From UM-FILTER-42-9 sp038063775 (GTDB lineage: Bacteria > Patescibacteriota > Minisyncoccia > Moranbacterales > UBA2206), in the NCBI GenBank assembly GCA_038063775.1, contig JBBTUK010000009.1:1-62796 (forward strand): a stretch of DNA of 62,796 bases, in the 5' to 3' direction. The notes under the pieces are model-generated. The model was not told the origin of the DNA. It was given only the letters and a program-made list of their open reading frames with translations, and did not search any database. Positions 48,247 through 58,900 of the stretch are shown here, one piece after another (the first letter of the stretch is position 1; the number at the start of each line of letters is the position of its first letter). The position numbers and the translations under genes were made by a program.

Positions 48247-49239
48247 CTAGTAGCTGGTGTCGGGAGTAAATATAACGCCCCGGATCGGGCTAGGATCATT
48301 CCCTAAGGTTCCGATGTCCTTGCCGTTGAATTTTACAAAGGTGGCGTTGCCTTTTCCGGAATTTATGCTAATTTTTCTCGTCGCGCTGAATTTTTGCGTC
48401 GCTCCCGACAGCATGGTTCCGTTAAAAACCAGATTTCCATCCGCTTCGACATTTACCCAAACCGGGCCAGGATCAACTTTGAGCTCAATCTCGATTTCTT
48501 TTTGCGGGCTGACATTTTCTATTTTGGCCTTCTCCGAATTGTTCTCCTCGCTCTCGTTCTGGTAATTTGACTGGACTGTCAGAGTTTGGATGGTTTCTTT
48601 TTCAAATCTGTTTACCGCCTTAACATTGATAAAATTATTTCCTGCTTGCAAGGTTAGGTCCTCCCTGAATTTTCCTTCATCGTTTACCAGTATTGGCTGG
48701 TCATTTATGTAAAGGTTGGCGTCTTTTTCGGTCCTTCCCTCCACCAAGACAGAGTTGCCGGAAATAAACGCATTTTGCTCCGGACTTAACACCACCAGGC
48801 TGGGGGCGCTGGCGAAAGAGCCAACTTCTTTATAGAGATAAAAAAAACCCCCTAATGTTAGCAGGGTTATGATGCTTATCGTGATTATTTTGGGCGTCAA
48901 GACAAAGGGGTTTATCCTTAACGGCTTGGCGCGTTCCTGGTTTTGTTCGCCGTTTTTGTTTTTCTCCAAATTATCTTTAATCCCTTTTTCTTTCTCGTAT
49001 AATCTGACTAAAATATTGGTGTCGATGCCTAAAAAATCGGCGTAATTTTTGAGAAAGCCCCGCGTATAAACATCCACCGGTAATTTTTCATACCGGCCAT
49101 CTTCTAAATATTCCAAATATTTGATCTGGATTCTGGTGTGCTTGGAAACTTCGCTTAAACTTATCCGCCTGTCACTTCTTAATTTTTTAAGTTTTTCTCC
49201 CAGCGTCAGAGTCCCGATGCTTTTTTTGATAAATCCGTT
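48247..49239 (-). CDS. RodZ-like HTH membrane protein
   Basis: About 330 residues. N-terminal helix-turn-helix of the HTH_25 type (TLGEKLKKLRSDRRISLSE...HTRIQIKYLEYLEDG), membrane helix (IITISIITLLTLGGFFYLY), then beta-rich outer domains, the last like DUF4115 of RodZ (WVNVEADGNLVFNGTML). RodZ ties the MreB cytoskeleton to the wall machinery. The frame is also open from 49290, overlapping the ftsK stop. I chose the later ATG because the stretch between looks like spacer words. No mreB is nearby. Confidence 0.8.
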   Translation of the reverse strand, partial: NGFIKKSIGTLTLGEKLKKLRSDRRISLSEVSKHTRIQIKYLEYLEDGRYEKLPVDVYTRGFLKNYADFLGIDTNILVRLYEKEKGIKDNLEKNKNGEQNQERAKPLRINPFVLTPKIITISIITLLTLGGFFYLYKEVGSFASAPSLVVLSPEQNAFISGNSVLVEGRTEKDANLYINDQPILVNDEGKFREDLTLQAGNNFINVKAVNRFEKETIQTLTVQSNYQNESEENNSEKAKIENVSPQKEIEIELKVDPGPVWVNVEADGNLVFNGTMLSGATQKFSATRKISINSGKGNATFVKFNGKDIGTLGNDPSPIRGVIFTPDTSY

Positions 49240-49277
49240 CATAAAATTCAAAAACAAAAATTCAAAATTATTGCCTA

Positions 49278-51632
49278 CTACATCTGCCATTTGTCCCGCG
49301 CTGTCTGGTCCTGGATTGGATCCTCGTAATTCATCGCTTCCTCCGGTCCGCCGGCTGGCGGATTGGCCGCATAAACTTCTCTTGGCTTGGCTCCGTCCGC
49401 TGGGCCGATTACACCTTTTTCCTCCAGCATATCCAGGATCCTGGCCGCTTTGGGATAACCTATTTTCATCCGGCGCTGAAGCAGTGTCGCCGAGGCCTTG
49501 CCCGAACGGATCACTTCTTGTTTGGCCGCTTCATATGTGTCATTTTCTTTTTCATCGCCCTCGGCTCCCTTGAATTCCAAAGGAGAATCATACTGGGAGG
49601 AGGAAATTATTTTTTCGCTGATTTCTTTTTGTTCCTCCTTTTGGTCAAGCAAAAATTTAACCACCTTTTTTACCTCTGCTTCAGTAACAAAAGCACCTTG
49701 GATCCTTTTGGGCTTGGAAGAATTGGTTGAAACATAAAGCATATCGCCGTTGCCTAACAGCTTTTCCGCTCCGGCCATATCAAAAATTGTCCGAGAATCA
49801 ATTTGGGAGCCGACTTGAAATGCGATTCGATTGGTGATATTGGCTTTGATAAGGCCGGTTATTACTCTGACTTCCGGACGCTGGGTGGAAACAATCAGGT
49901 GGATCCCGACAGCTCTGGCTAGTTGCGCCAGCCTGACGATAGCGCCTTCCACTTCTTTGCCATGGCTTGCCATCAAATCGGCCATCTCGTCAATGACAAT
50001 TACGATATGCGGAATTTTTTCCAATTCTTCTTCCATTATCTCGCCCGATTCGAGATCGGTATATTTCCTTTTTTGTCCGGCGGCGACTTGCAGATTATAC
50101 GAGGCTATGTCCCGGGAGGAAATATCCTGCATCAACCGGAATCTTCTCTCCATTTCTCCGACCGCCCACTTAAGAACAGTGACTACTTTACTGCTGTCGG
50201 TTATCACATCCGCCAAAAGATGGGGTATTTTGTTATAGAGAGAAAGCTCCACGCGTTTGGGATCCACCATTATAAATTTCAAATCTTTCGGAGAATTTTG
50301 ATAAAGAAGAGAGGTAATGATGGAATTTATGCAAACCGATTTACCTTTTCCGGTGGCTCCGGCAATCATCAGGTGGGGCATTTTCCCCAGATCTTCCACT
50401 ATATAATTTCCGCTGATATCCTTGCCCAAAGCCATAGAAAGTTTTGATTTCTTCTGAGCAAACTCTCGGCTGTCCAGAATATCCCGCAAATTAACATTGG
50501 TGGTTTTCCGATTGGGAATTTCTATGCCGATCAGCGGCTTTCCAGGTATCGGCGCTTCTATCCTTATGGAACGGGCGGCCAAGGCAAGTGCGAGATCATT
50601 TTGCAAAGCCAGAATCCGGGAAATTTTAACTCCGACCGCTGGACGAAAAGTATATTGAGTAACCGATGGACCGACTGTTATTTCACCCGGCTCGACTCCG
50701 ATGCCGAAATCTTTTAATTTTCTGATTATGATTGCCACCGTCCTGTCTTTGTCCCCTGGATCAGCTTCGCCAGCCGACCTGTCCAAGAGGTCTACGGGCG
50801 GGAACTGCCATTCTCCATCGTCGCCCCTTAGATCATCCGACGTTATATTTCTGATAGTTTTTCTGGAAAATGTTTTCTTTATGGAATCCACGCTGCTAGA
50901 AAGTTTTTTGAATAGTTTTGCATCCACAAACCGGTCCGCCCCCTCGACAAATTCGATATTTTCGATATTTTCATCCGCTTCTATTTTCGCGGCCGGAAAA
51001 TCTTCGTCCGGATTTTCCACTACGCTTTCTGCTAGAATATCTTCTGGCTCGTCGTCGGCAAATAAAGGTCCTTCTTTTTCTTTGAGTTCTTTTAATTTAT
51101 GGAGAAAACGGACAATGGGAAAATTGAGAGAGACTACGACACCCACTAAAAATAAAGCCAGAATCACTACCAATCCTCCGGCTTTTTCCAGATACCCGAC
51201 CGCGCCGTAAGCCACCGCAAAACCGACATAACCTCCGCCGGAACCCGCCAGCGCCGCCTCTTTCATGTTCTCAATATCATAAAACCAGTGGAAAAATCCG
51301 GCCAAGCTTACAAGAGCGACCAGAAGCCCGGCCAATTTGGATATATAAAAAGCAGGCTCCTTCCGAAGCAGTAAAACAATTCCCGCGATCGCCAAAAAGA
51401 CCGGAAAAATGAATTTTGCCCAGCCGATTAGCGTACCGGTAATTTTATTCAAGAATTCGCCCGCCGGTCCGGCTTTCCCAAAAAATCCCAGCAAAATTAA
51501 AAGCGCCAAAGCGAATAAAAAAATAGCCGAAACGCTTCTTTTGATGTCACTGTTGGTGCTACTTTTCGGTTTATCGTTTTTTTCTTCGTTGGAATTGTTA
51601 TTTCCGCCTCTCGTGGATTTTTTTTTGCCCAT
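49278..51632 (-). CDS. ftsK: FtsK/SpoIIIE DNA translocase
   Basis: 784 residues. Four to five membrane helices (about 30-180), linker, alpha/beta motor with Walker A GATGKGKSVCIN and Walker B VIVIDEMADLM, and the gamma winged-helix (RMKIGYPKAARILDMLEEKGVIGPADGAKPREV). Pumps chromosome ends through the division septum. Short linker as in other CPR FtsK. Confidence 0.96.
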   Translation of the reverse strand: MGKKKSTRGGNNNSNEEKNDKPKSSTNSDIKRSVSAIFLFALALLILLGFFGKAGPAGEFLNKITGTLIGWAKFIFPVFLAIAGIVLLLRKEPAFYISKLAGLLVALVSLAGFFHWFYDIENMKEAALAGSGGGYVGFAVAYGAVGYLEKAGGLVVILALFLVGVVVSLNFPIVRFLHKLKELKEKEGPLFADDEPEDILAESVVENPDEDFPAAKIEADENIENIEFVEGADRFVDAKLFKKLSSSVDSIKKTFSRKTIRNITSDDLRGDDGEWQFPPVDLLDRSAGEADPGDKDRTVAIIIRKLKDFGIGVEPGEITVGPSVTQYTFRPAVGVKISRILALQNDLALALAARSIRIEAPIPGKPLIGIEIPNRKTTNVNLRDILDSREFAQKKSKLSMALGKDISGNYIVEDLGKMPHLMIAGATGKGKSVCINSIITSLLYQNSPKDLKFIMVDPKRVELSLYNKIPHLLADVITDSSKVVTVLKWAVGEMERRFRLMQDISSRDIASYNLQVAAGQKRKYTDLESGEIMEEELEKIPHIVIVIDEMADLMASHGKEVEGAIVRLAQLARAVGIHLIVSTQRPEVRVITGLIKANITNRIAFQVGSQIDSRTIFDMAGAEKLLGNGDMLYVSTNSSKPKRIQGAFVTEAEVKKVVKFLLDQKEEQKEISEKIISSSQYDSPLEFKGAEGDEKENDTYEAAKQEVIRSGKASATLLQRRMKIGYPKAARILDMLEEKGVIGPADGAKPREVYAANPPAGGPEEAMNYEDPIQDQTARDKWQM

Positions 51633-51916
51633 TAAAATTGTGTTTTAACCAGAATCACCAGCAGAGTCGCCAGGAGAAAAAAAAGCAGCCGGGTTTTTCT
51701 CTGATAATTCTTAAAATTTTTGTAAGAAAACTTGACTGATTGCGGTCCTTGGCTCTGAAAAATGAGCGGGAAAGAAACTCCGGAACTCCGGGTAAGAACG
51801 ATGACATGCCCGCAGAGCATGAGAACCGTTTTATAAAAATTTATTGTCACTTCGGAAGCCCCGGCGGACTGGAGTTTTTCAATCTTTGCTTTGATATTGG
51901 TATAGGCTTTTTGCAT
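51632..51916 (-). CDS. Small tail-anchored protein
   Basis: 94 residues, unrecognised. Soluble N-terminal part with a helix and two to three strands; one C-terminal membrane helix (about 75-90, LLFFLLATLLVILV). Its stop shares a base with the ftsK start, so the two are coupled. Confidence 0.6.
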   Translation of the reverse strand: MQKAYTNIKAKIEKLQSAGASEVTINFYKTVLMLCGHVIVLTRSSGVSFPLIFQSQGPQSVKFSYKNFKNYQRKTRLLFFLLATLLVILVKTQF

Positions 51917-51923
51917 ATTCCTG

Positions 51924-52307
51924 TTAGGCTTTTACATATTTTTTAACAATTTCCGCCAGTTGCTTCGGCGTGACTTGCGCTTTGATCACATATTCTTTGG
52001 CACCCAGCCTCATGGCTTCCGCTTTATCTGCTTCATTATATAAGTTGGTATGCATTATCACCGGCACATCTTTGGTTTTTTGATTTTCTCTTATTTTTTT
52101 CAAGACAAAAAAACCGTCTCCATCCGGCATCACAATGTCCAAAATCACCATATCCGGTTCGTTTTCTTCAATCAGGCGCAGTCCTTCTTGGCCGCTTTTG
52201 GCTATTCCGACGCTAAAACCCATCAGGCTTAGCGCTTCGTCATACATAGCGCCAAGCACTTCGTCGTCCTCGACCAAAACCACTCTTATTCTTTTTTTAT
52301 TTTCCAT
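51924..52307 (-). CDS. Response regulator, receiver domain only
   Basis: 127 residues from MENKKRIRV. Acidic pair in VLVEDDEVLG, acceptor Asp in MVILDIVMPDGDG, conserved Thr in HTNLYN, Lys in YVIKAQ. Second single-domain receiver in the window; no kinase adjacent. The frame is open to 52367 but TATTATATAAG just before the chosen ATG looks like a -10 box, which suggests a very short leader. Confidence 0.9.
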   Translation of the reverse strand: MENKKRIRVVLVEDDEVLGAMYDEALSLMGFSVGIAKSGQEGLRLIEENEPDMVILDIVMPDGDGFFVLKKIRENQKTKDVPVIMHTNLYNEADKAEAMRLGAKEYVIKAQVTPKQLAEIVKKYVKA

Positions 52308-52345
52308 ACTTATATAATAGCACAAATTTGTTCCCGAAAAAACAC

Positions 52346-52380
52346 AAAAAATAACCCCCCGCTGCACGGGGGCTATTTTT
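52346..52380 (-). terminator. Terminator of the rpoBC operon
   Basis: Minus strand AAAAATAGCCCCCGTGCAGC/GGGGGGTTATTTTT, 4 bp after the rpoC stop. Confidence 0.9.
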
Positions 52381-52383
52381 GTC

Positions 52384-55300
52384 TTACTCTTTGCTCCTGA
52401 ACCCGGTTCCCGCCGGGATAAGTTTGCCCAAAATCACATTCTCTTTGAGTCCTCTCAGTTTATCTTCTTTCCCTTCCACGGCGGCATTGATGAGAATCCT
52501 GGCCGTTTCCTGAAAGGAAGCAGCGGATAAAAAGCTTTCGGTTGACAGTGCAACCTTTGTGATTCCAAGCAGCATCCTTTCGCCCTTGGCCAGAAGCTGT
52601 CCGCTGGCTTTGACTTTTTCGTTTACCTCTTCAAATTCATCTTTTTCAATTATATCTCCGATTAAAAGCGTCGTATCTCCCGGATCGCTTACATTAACCC
52701 GGCTGAACATTTGCCTGATTATAATTTCAATATGTTTGTCATTGATGCCTTCTCCCTGGGAAGCGTAAATTTCCTGAATTTCACGGATTATATACCGGTG
52801 AACTTCTTCCTGGCCCCGAATCCGGTAGAGATTTTTGAGATCGATATTTCCTTCATTAAGCTTGGAACCTTTCCCGACAAGCTCTCCCTTGAAAACCTTG
52901 ACGGTGCTGCCAGCGGGAATTTCGTATTCAACAACTTTTTTATTCTTATCTTGGGTCTCGATCTTCACGCTGATTATTTTATCCGCGTTTTCAATGTCAA
53001 TGACTTTTCCGTCAATTTCAGTGATTACCGCTTCTCCTTTCGGCAGTCTGGCTTCAAATAATTCAACCACGCGGGGCAAACCTTGGGTGATATCCGATCC
53101 GGCCACGCCCCCGACATGGAAAGTCCGCATCGTTAACTGGGTGCCCGGCTCGCCGATGGCCTGCGCGGCGACGATTCCAACCGCCTGCCCTATCTGCACC
53201 AGCCCGCCCCTGCCTAGATCAATCCCGTAGCATTTTTGACAAATTCCTCTTCGGGTTTTGCAAGTTATGGAAGATCTGATTTTAGCTTTGTCAATTACCA
53301 ATTTTTCAATTGCATTTCCCTGTTCTTTGGAAACCAAGCTACCCTTCTTTACCGCCACTTCTTTCGTTTTGGGGTTGATAATGTCCTCGGCAAGAACACG
53401 GCCCACAATTCTGTTGTAAAAATTTTGGCCGATCCGATCAGAGTCTTCTTTATAAACATAAACGCCTTCTTTGCCTTTACAGTCTTCTTCCTGAATTATA
53501 ACGTCTTGAGAAACATCTACCAGTCTTCTGGTGAGATAGCCGGCCGTGGCGGTTCGGAGCGCAGTATCGGCCATACCCTTTCTGGCGCCGTGCGTAGAGA
53601 TAAAATATTCCAAAACATTCAGGCCTTCCTTGAAACAGCTCTTGATCGGCAACTCAATGGTTTCTCCGGTCGGACCGGCCATGAGCCCTTTCATCCCGGC
53701 CATTTGCACGACCACCGCTTCAGAGCCGCGGGCTTTAGAATAAACCATGGCATAGACCGGCCCTTCCTTGTCTATGGATTCTCTCAGAGCCTCAGTGATT
53801 TTATTTTTCGCATTGTTCCAAATCTCGATTGCTTGCCCTTTTCTCTCTTCTTCGGTCAGCAGTCCCATATTATACTGTTTTTTTATAATTTCTACCTGCT
53901 CTTTCGCTACCCGCAAAATTTCTTTTTTCTTTTCCGGAGTTTTCAGGTCCCCCATGCCCCAGCTAATTCCGGATTTTGACACGGACTCAAAGCCAAGGTC
54001 TTTGATCTTGTCGACAAAAATAGCAGTTCCATCCAACCCGACAGTCTGAATGACCTTAGCCACCAGAGATTTTAGCTCTTTCTTCGTCATTTCTTCATTG
54101 ATAAATCTAAGTTCCGCGGGGATAATTTCATTCAGCTTTATTCTCCCGACAGAAGTTTCAATGACTTTGCCATTATAAGAAATTTTTACTTTGGCCCGTA
54201 TATCAACATGTCCCAATTCATAGGCCAAAATCGCCTCATCGACTGAATAAAAATATTTACCTTCTCCCTTGGCTCCGCTCACCAAATGGGTAATATAATA
54301 ACAGCCTAAAACCATATCCAGAGTTGGAGTGGTAATTGGTTCGCCGCTGGCCGGTTTCAAAAGATTTTTGGTGCTGAGCATGAGGTTCTCACATTCCCAA
54401 CGCGCTTTATCCGTCAGCGGAACGTGCGCAGCCATTTGGTCTCCATCGAAGTCAGCATTAAAAGCCGAACAAACCATTGGATGAACCTGGATAGCCTTTC
54501 CCTCGATAAGCACCGGATGGAAAGCTTGGATGCTCAAACGGTGAAGGGTTGGCGCACGATTTAACATTACATAATGATGGGAAATTATTTCGTCCAGGAT
54601 TTCGTAGGATTTTTCATGTTCCGCCTCTACCATTTTTCCGGCATTCCTCACATTGTAAGCCAGCTCTCTTTCAATCAGCTTGTTGATGATAAAAGGCTTG
54701 AAAAGTTCCAATGCCATTTTTTTGGGAATACCGCATTGGTGCAATTTCAATTTGGGTCCGACCACGATAACGCTACGGCCTGAATAATCAACCCTCTTTC
54801 CGAGAAGATTTTGCCGGAAACGCCCTTGCTTGCCTTTGAGAGTATCAGCCAGAGATCTAAGCGCTCTCCGCTGACCGGTTGAGGCCGTCACACTGACTTG
54901 CCCGCGACGGGCGCTGTTGTCAAAAAGCGCGTCCACGGCTTCCTGCAGCATCCTTTTTTCGTTTCGAGTAATCACTTCTGGCGCGCCGATTTCAATCAGC
55001 CGCTTTAGCCGGTTATTGCGATTAATAATTCGGCGATATAAATCATTCAGATCGGAAGTGGCGAAACGTCCTCCATCCAAAGCCACCATAGGTCGCAGAT
55101 CCGGAGGAATAACCGGAATAACCGCCGGCATCATCCACTTCAATTGCAATTCGGCATTGATAAATCCTTGGAAAAATTTGATTCTTTTTAGGATTTTTTT
55201 TCTGTCTATCGACTCTTCGCTGGTCAATTCTTTTTTTAATTTCTTTATTTCCTCTTGTAGATTGATGCTTTCTAAAATTTTTCGGATAGCTTCCGCTCCG

Positions 55301-55959
55301 ATTCCAGCTTTGAAGACTTGTCCATAGCGGGAAGATAAATTAAAATATTCCAGTTCGGAAATTATCCGCTGTTTAGAAAGATTTTTAAGTTCTTCTTTGG
55401 CAGTTTTGTAAATGGCCTTCAGCTCTTCCATCTTCTTCTCCTTGCTTTGCTCGTCGAGTTTGCCAATTTCTTTTTGCTTGGCTTTAAATTCCTGATCCAG
55501 TTGCGTGATGGCTCTTTCTCTCTCTTTTTCATCCACCTCAAGAATAATATAGCTGGCAAAATAAATAATCTTCTCCAATTCTTGCGGGCTCATATTCAAA
55601 GCCAGGCCGATTTTGGACGGAACCCCTCTCAAAAACCAAATATGGGAAACCGGCACCGCTAGCTTAATGTGCCCCATTCTCTCCCGACGGACGCTCGATC
55701 TGGTCACTTCCACTCCGCATTTGTCGCAAACGATTCCTTTATACCTGATGCGCTTGTATTTTCCGCAATAACACTCCCAGTCCTTGGAAGGACCGAATAT
55801 TTTCTCGTCAAAAAGTCCGTCTTTTTCGTAACGCTGAGTCCGATAATTTATTGTTTCGGGCTTGGTGACTTCTCCATGCGACCACTCCAAAATCTCTTCC
55901 GGACTGGCCAGTTTTATTTTAACTCCGTTAAAGTCACTAACTCTGGTAATTGATTCCAT
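52384..55959 (-). CDS. rpoC: RNA polymerase subunit beta'
   Basis: 1191 residues. N-terminal zinc site (CYCGKYKRIRYKGIVCDKCG), active-site loop NADFDGDQMAAHVPL with three Asp binding Mg, bridge-helix and trigger-loop region (GLMAGPTGETIELPIKSCFKEGLNVLEYFISTHGARKG), second zinc site (CKTRRGICQKCYGIDL). Somewhat shorter than E. coli (1407), lacking its large insertion. Starts 36 bp after rpoB. Confidence 0.98.
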   Translation of the reverse strand: MESITRVSDFNGVKIKLASPEEILEWSHGEVTKPETINYRTQRYEKDGLFDEKIFGPSKDWECYCGKYKRIRYKGIVCDKCGVEVTRSSVRRERMGHIKLAVPVSHIWFLRGVPSKIGLALNMSPQELEKIIYFASYIILEVDEKERERAITQLDQEFKAKQKEIGKLDEQSKEKKMEELKAIYKTAKEELKNLSKQRIISELEYFNLSSRYGQVFKAGIGAEAIRKILESINLQEEIKKLKKELTSEESIDRKKILKRIKFFQGFINAELQLKWMMPAVIPVIPPDLRPMVALDGGRFATSDLNDLYRRIINRNNRLKRLIEIGAPEVITRNEKRMLQEAVDALFDNSARRGQVSVTASTGQRRALRSLADTLKGKQGRFRQNLLGKRVDYSGRSVIVVGPKLKLHQCGIPKKMALELFKPFIINKLIERELAYNVRNAGKMVEAEHEKSYEILDEIISHHYVMLNRAPTLHRLSIQAFHPVLIEGKAIQVHPMVCSAFNADFDGDQMAAHVPLTDKARWECENLMLSTKNLLKPASGEPITTPTLDMVLGCYYITHLVSGAKGEGKYFYSVDEAILAYELGHVDIRAKVKISYNGKVIETSVGRIKLNEIIPAELRFINEEMTKKELKSLVAKVIQTVGLDGTAIFVDKIKDLGFESVSKSGISWGMGDLKTPEKKKEILRVAKEQVEIIKKQYNMGLLTEEERKGQAIEIWNNAKNKITEALRESIDKEGPVYAMVYSKARGSEAVVVQMAGMKGLMAGPTGETIELPIKSCFKEGLNVLEYFISTHGARKGMADTALRTATAGYLTRRLVDVSQDVIIQEEDCKGKEGVYVYKEDSDRIGQNFYNRIVGRVLAEDIINPKTKEVAVKKGSLVSKEQGNAIEKLVIDKAKIRSSITCKTRRGICQKCYGIDLGRGGLVQIGQAVGIVAAQAIGEPGTQLTMRTFHVGGVAGSDITQGLPRVVELFEARLPKGEAVITEIDGKVIDIENADKIISVKIETQDKNKKVVEYEIPAGSTVKVFKGELVGKGSKLNEGNIDLKNLYRIRGQEEVHRYIIREIQEIYASQGEGINDKHIEIIIRQMFSRVNVSDPGDTTLLIGDIIEKDEFEEVNEKVKASGQLLAKGERMLLGITKVALSTESFLSAASFQETARILINAAVEGKEDKLRGLKENVILGKLIPAGTGFRSKE

Positions 55960-55995
55960 AACTTATATTGATTACTGAACTAATTTAATCAAAAA

Positions 55996-58900
55996 TTATT
56001 CCTGATTGGGATCTTTTTCCTCTCCTTCAATTTCTTTTTTCGCGCCAGTCAGTTCCACGCCCAAACCCAGACCCTTTAATTCATTTACCAAAACATTAAA
56101 AGAGGTCGGGATATTCGGGCTTTTTATCGCTTCACCCTTAATAATTGATTCATAAGCTTTTGATCTACCCATCACATCATCTGATTTTATCGTGAGCATT
56201 TCCTGGAGGGCATAAGCCGCTCCATAGCCTTCCAGCGCCCAGACTTCCATTTCTCCAAAGCGCTGTCCTCCAAATTGCGCTTTTCCCCCCAAAGGTTGCT
56301 GAGTGATCAAAGAATAGGGTCCGATGGAGCGCATATGGATCTTGTCGTCCACCAGATGATGCAGTTTCATGACATACATAACTCCCACCGTCGATTTAGT
56401 ATCAAAATATTCTCCGGTTCTGCCATTTACCAATCTTATTTTCCCATCTTCCGGCAAGGCGGCTCTCTTGAGCTCTTCCCGTATCTGCGCCTCCGTAACT
56501 CCTTCCAGGGCCGGAGAAGCGGCTTTATAGCCAAGCTTTAAGGCTGCCCAGCCCAAATGAGTTTCCAATATCTGCCCGATATTCATACGGCTGGCCACGC
56601 CCAAAGGATTTAAAATCATATCCACCGGGGTGCCGTCCGGCAGATAAGGCATATCTTCCGCGGTGGCAATTTTCGAAATAACTCCTTTGTTTCCGTGCCG
56701 ACCGGCCAGTTTATCTCCAACAGAAATCTTTTTGAGTTGCGCGACTGAAACCTGGATCTGCTGGATGACGCCAGTCGAAAGCTTATCGCCTTGTTCCCGC
56801 GAAAATATTTTTATATCCACTACTTTTCCATATTCGCCGTGCGGCAGATAAAGCGAACTGTCCTTAACGTCTCTGGATTTTTCTCCAAAAATAGCTCGCA
56901 GTAATCGTTCCTCGCTCGTCAGGTCCCCTTCGCCTTTGGGAGAAATTTTTCCAGTCAGGATATCTCCCGATTTGACTTCCGCTCCGATGCGAATAATTCC
57001 GGTTTCATCCAGATTTTTCAATCTTTCTTCTCCGATGTTGGGAATATCCCGCGTTATCATTTCCGGTCCGAGTTTTGTGTCGCGCACATCTATGGAAAAG
57101 TCTTCGATGTGAATCGAACTGTAGCGGTCATCCTGGACCAGGCGCTCGGAAATAACGATGGCATCTTCATAGTTGAACCCTTCCCATGGTATGAAAGCCA
57201 CCAGCACATTTTGTCCGAGCGATAGTTCACCGTGATCGGTGGAAGCGCCATCGGCTAAAAGCTGGCCCTTTTTTACCTTATCCCCCTTATTCACTCGTGG
57301 TATCTGGTTCATGGAAGTAAAGGCATTTGATTTGGCAAAACTTTGTAGCCGATATTCTCTTTTGTAAAAAGGTTTTTTGGCTCCGGCGGGAGTTTCTTCT
57401 TTCACAATAATATGATTGCTGTCCACTTCCGTAACAACTCCTTCGAAGCAAGCGATTACGACTTGTCCTGAATCAGCCGCGGCCTTATCTTCAATTCCGG
57501 TGCCGACCAGTGGCGCTTGCGGTTTGACGCACGAAACCGCTTGGCGTTGCATATTTGAACCCATGAGCGCCCGGTTGGCGTCATCGTGTTCTAGAAAAGG
57601 GATAAGAGAAGTGGCTACGGAAATCATTTGCTTGGCTGAAACATCCATATAATCTAGTTTCTCGGCTTCAATCTCAGCCGCGTTGCCTTTGACCCTGGCT
57701 TCTACGATCTGCTCTAAAATATTTCCATGTTTATCCACACTGACTCCGACATGAGCGATACTTTTTCTGTCTTCTTTGGCTGCGTTAACATATGCGATTT
57801 CTTTACTCACCCACGGGTTGATCTTTATCGTCTTGTATTTTTTATTTTTGGAAATTTTCTTAGCCGCCGCTTCATCGATTTTTGTTCCGGTTTTTATTCC
57901 ATCTACGTCTTCCCGCAAAATCTTGTGCAAAATATTTTCTTCGCTGTTTTCTATCTCCTTATAGACTTTCAGATAAGGAGTTTCCAAAAATCCGTATTCA
58001 TTGACTTTTGCATATGTGGCCAAGTGGCCGACCAGCCCGATGTTCGGGCCTTCTGGAGTTTCCACTGGGCAAATCCTCCCGTAATGAGAATGATGGACAT
58101 CTCTGACTTCAAAACCCGCCCGTTCACGTGTAAGGCCGCCCGGCCCCATGGCGGAAAGCCTTCGTTTATGTTCGAGTTCTGCTAGCGGATTGACTTGGTC
58201 CATAAATTGGGATAATTGCGAGCTGGCAAAAAATTCCTTGATCGCCGCCGCGATTGGCCGCGAATTGACCAGCTGTCCGGGCACAACCAAAGTAATGTCG
58301 CAAGTGCTCATCCGGTCTTTAATGTTGCGCACCATTCTGGATAGCCCGACGCGCAATTTATTCTGCACGAGCTCGCCGACGGAACGCACTCTTCGGTTGC
58401 CCAAATGATCGATATCATCGGCCTGGGCCGCTTTATCATTGTTAAGCTTTATGATTTCCTTTATTATTGCAATTAAATCTTCCCGGCGCAGCACCCGATA
58501 TTCTTCGGTATGGGGAAAATCAACTTCCAGCCTTTGGTTCAGCCGGTATCTTCCGACATCCCCGAAATCATAACGTTCAAAATTAAAAAACATCGCGTTG
58601 ATCATTTGCTTGGCGTTATCTTCCGTCGCAAAGTCACCGGGACGAATTCTTTTATAAACTTCTTTATACCCTTCGCCTTGATTTTTCGCCGCATCCTTGG
58701 TTATGGTTTCTGCTATATGCTTCGTTTCACCGATATCGACCTCCTGGAAAAGTTTCAGTAATTCTTTGTCCGTGGAAAATCCAAAAGCCCTGAGCAGAGA
58801 TGTGACAGGTACCTTTCTTTTGCGATCTATTTTTACCGACAAAACACCCTCGAAATCCGTGTCGATTTCGAGCCAAGCCCCGCGGTTAGGAATAATCTTC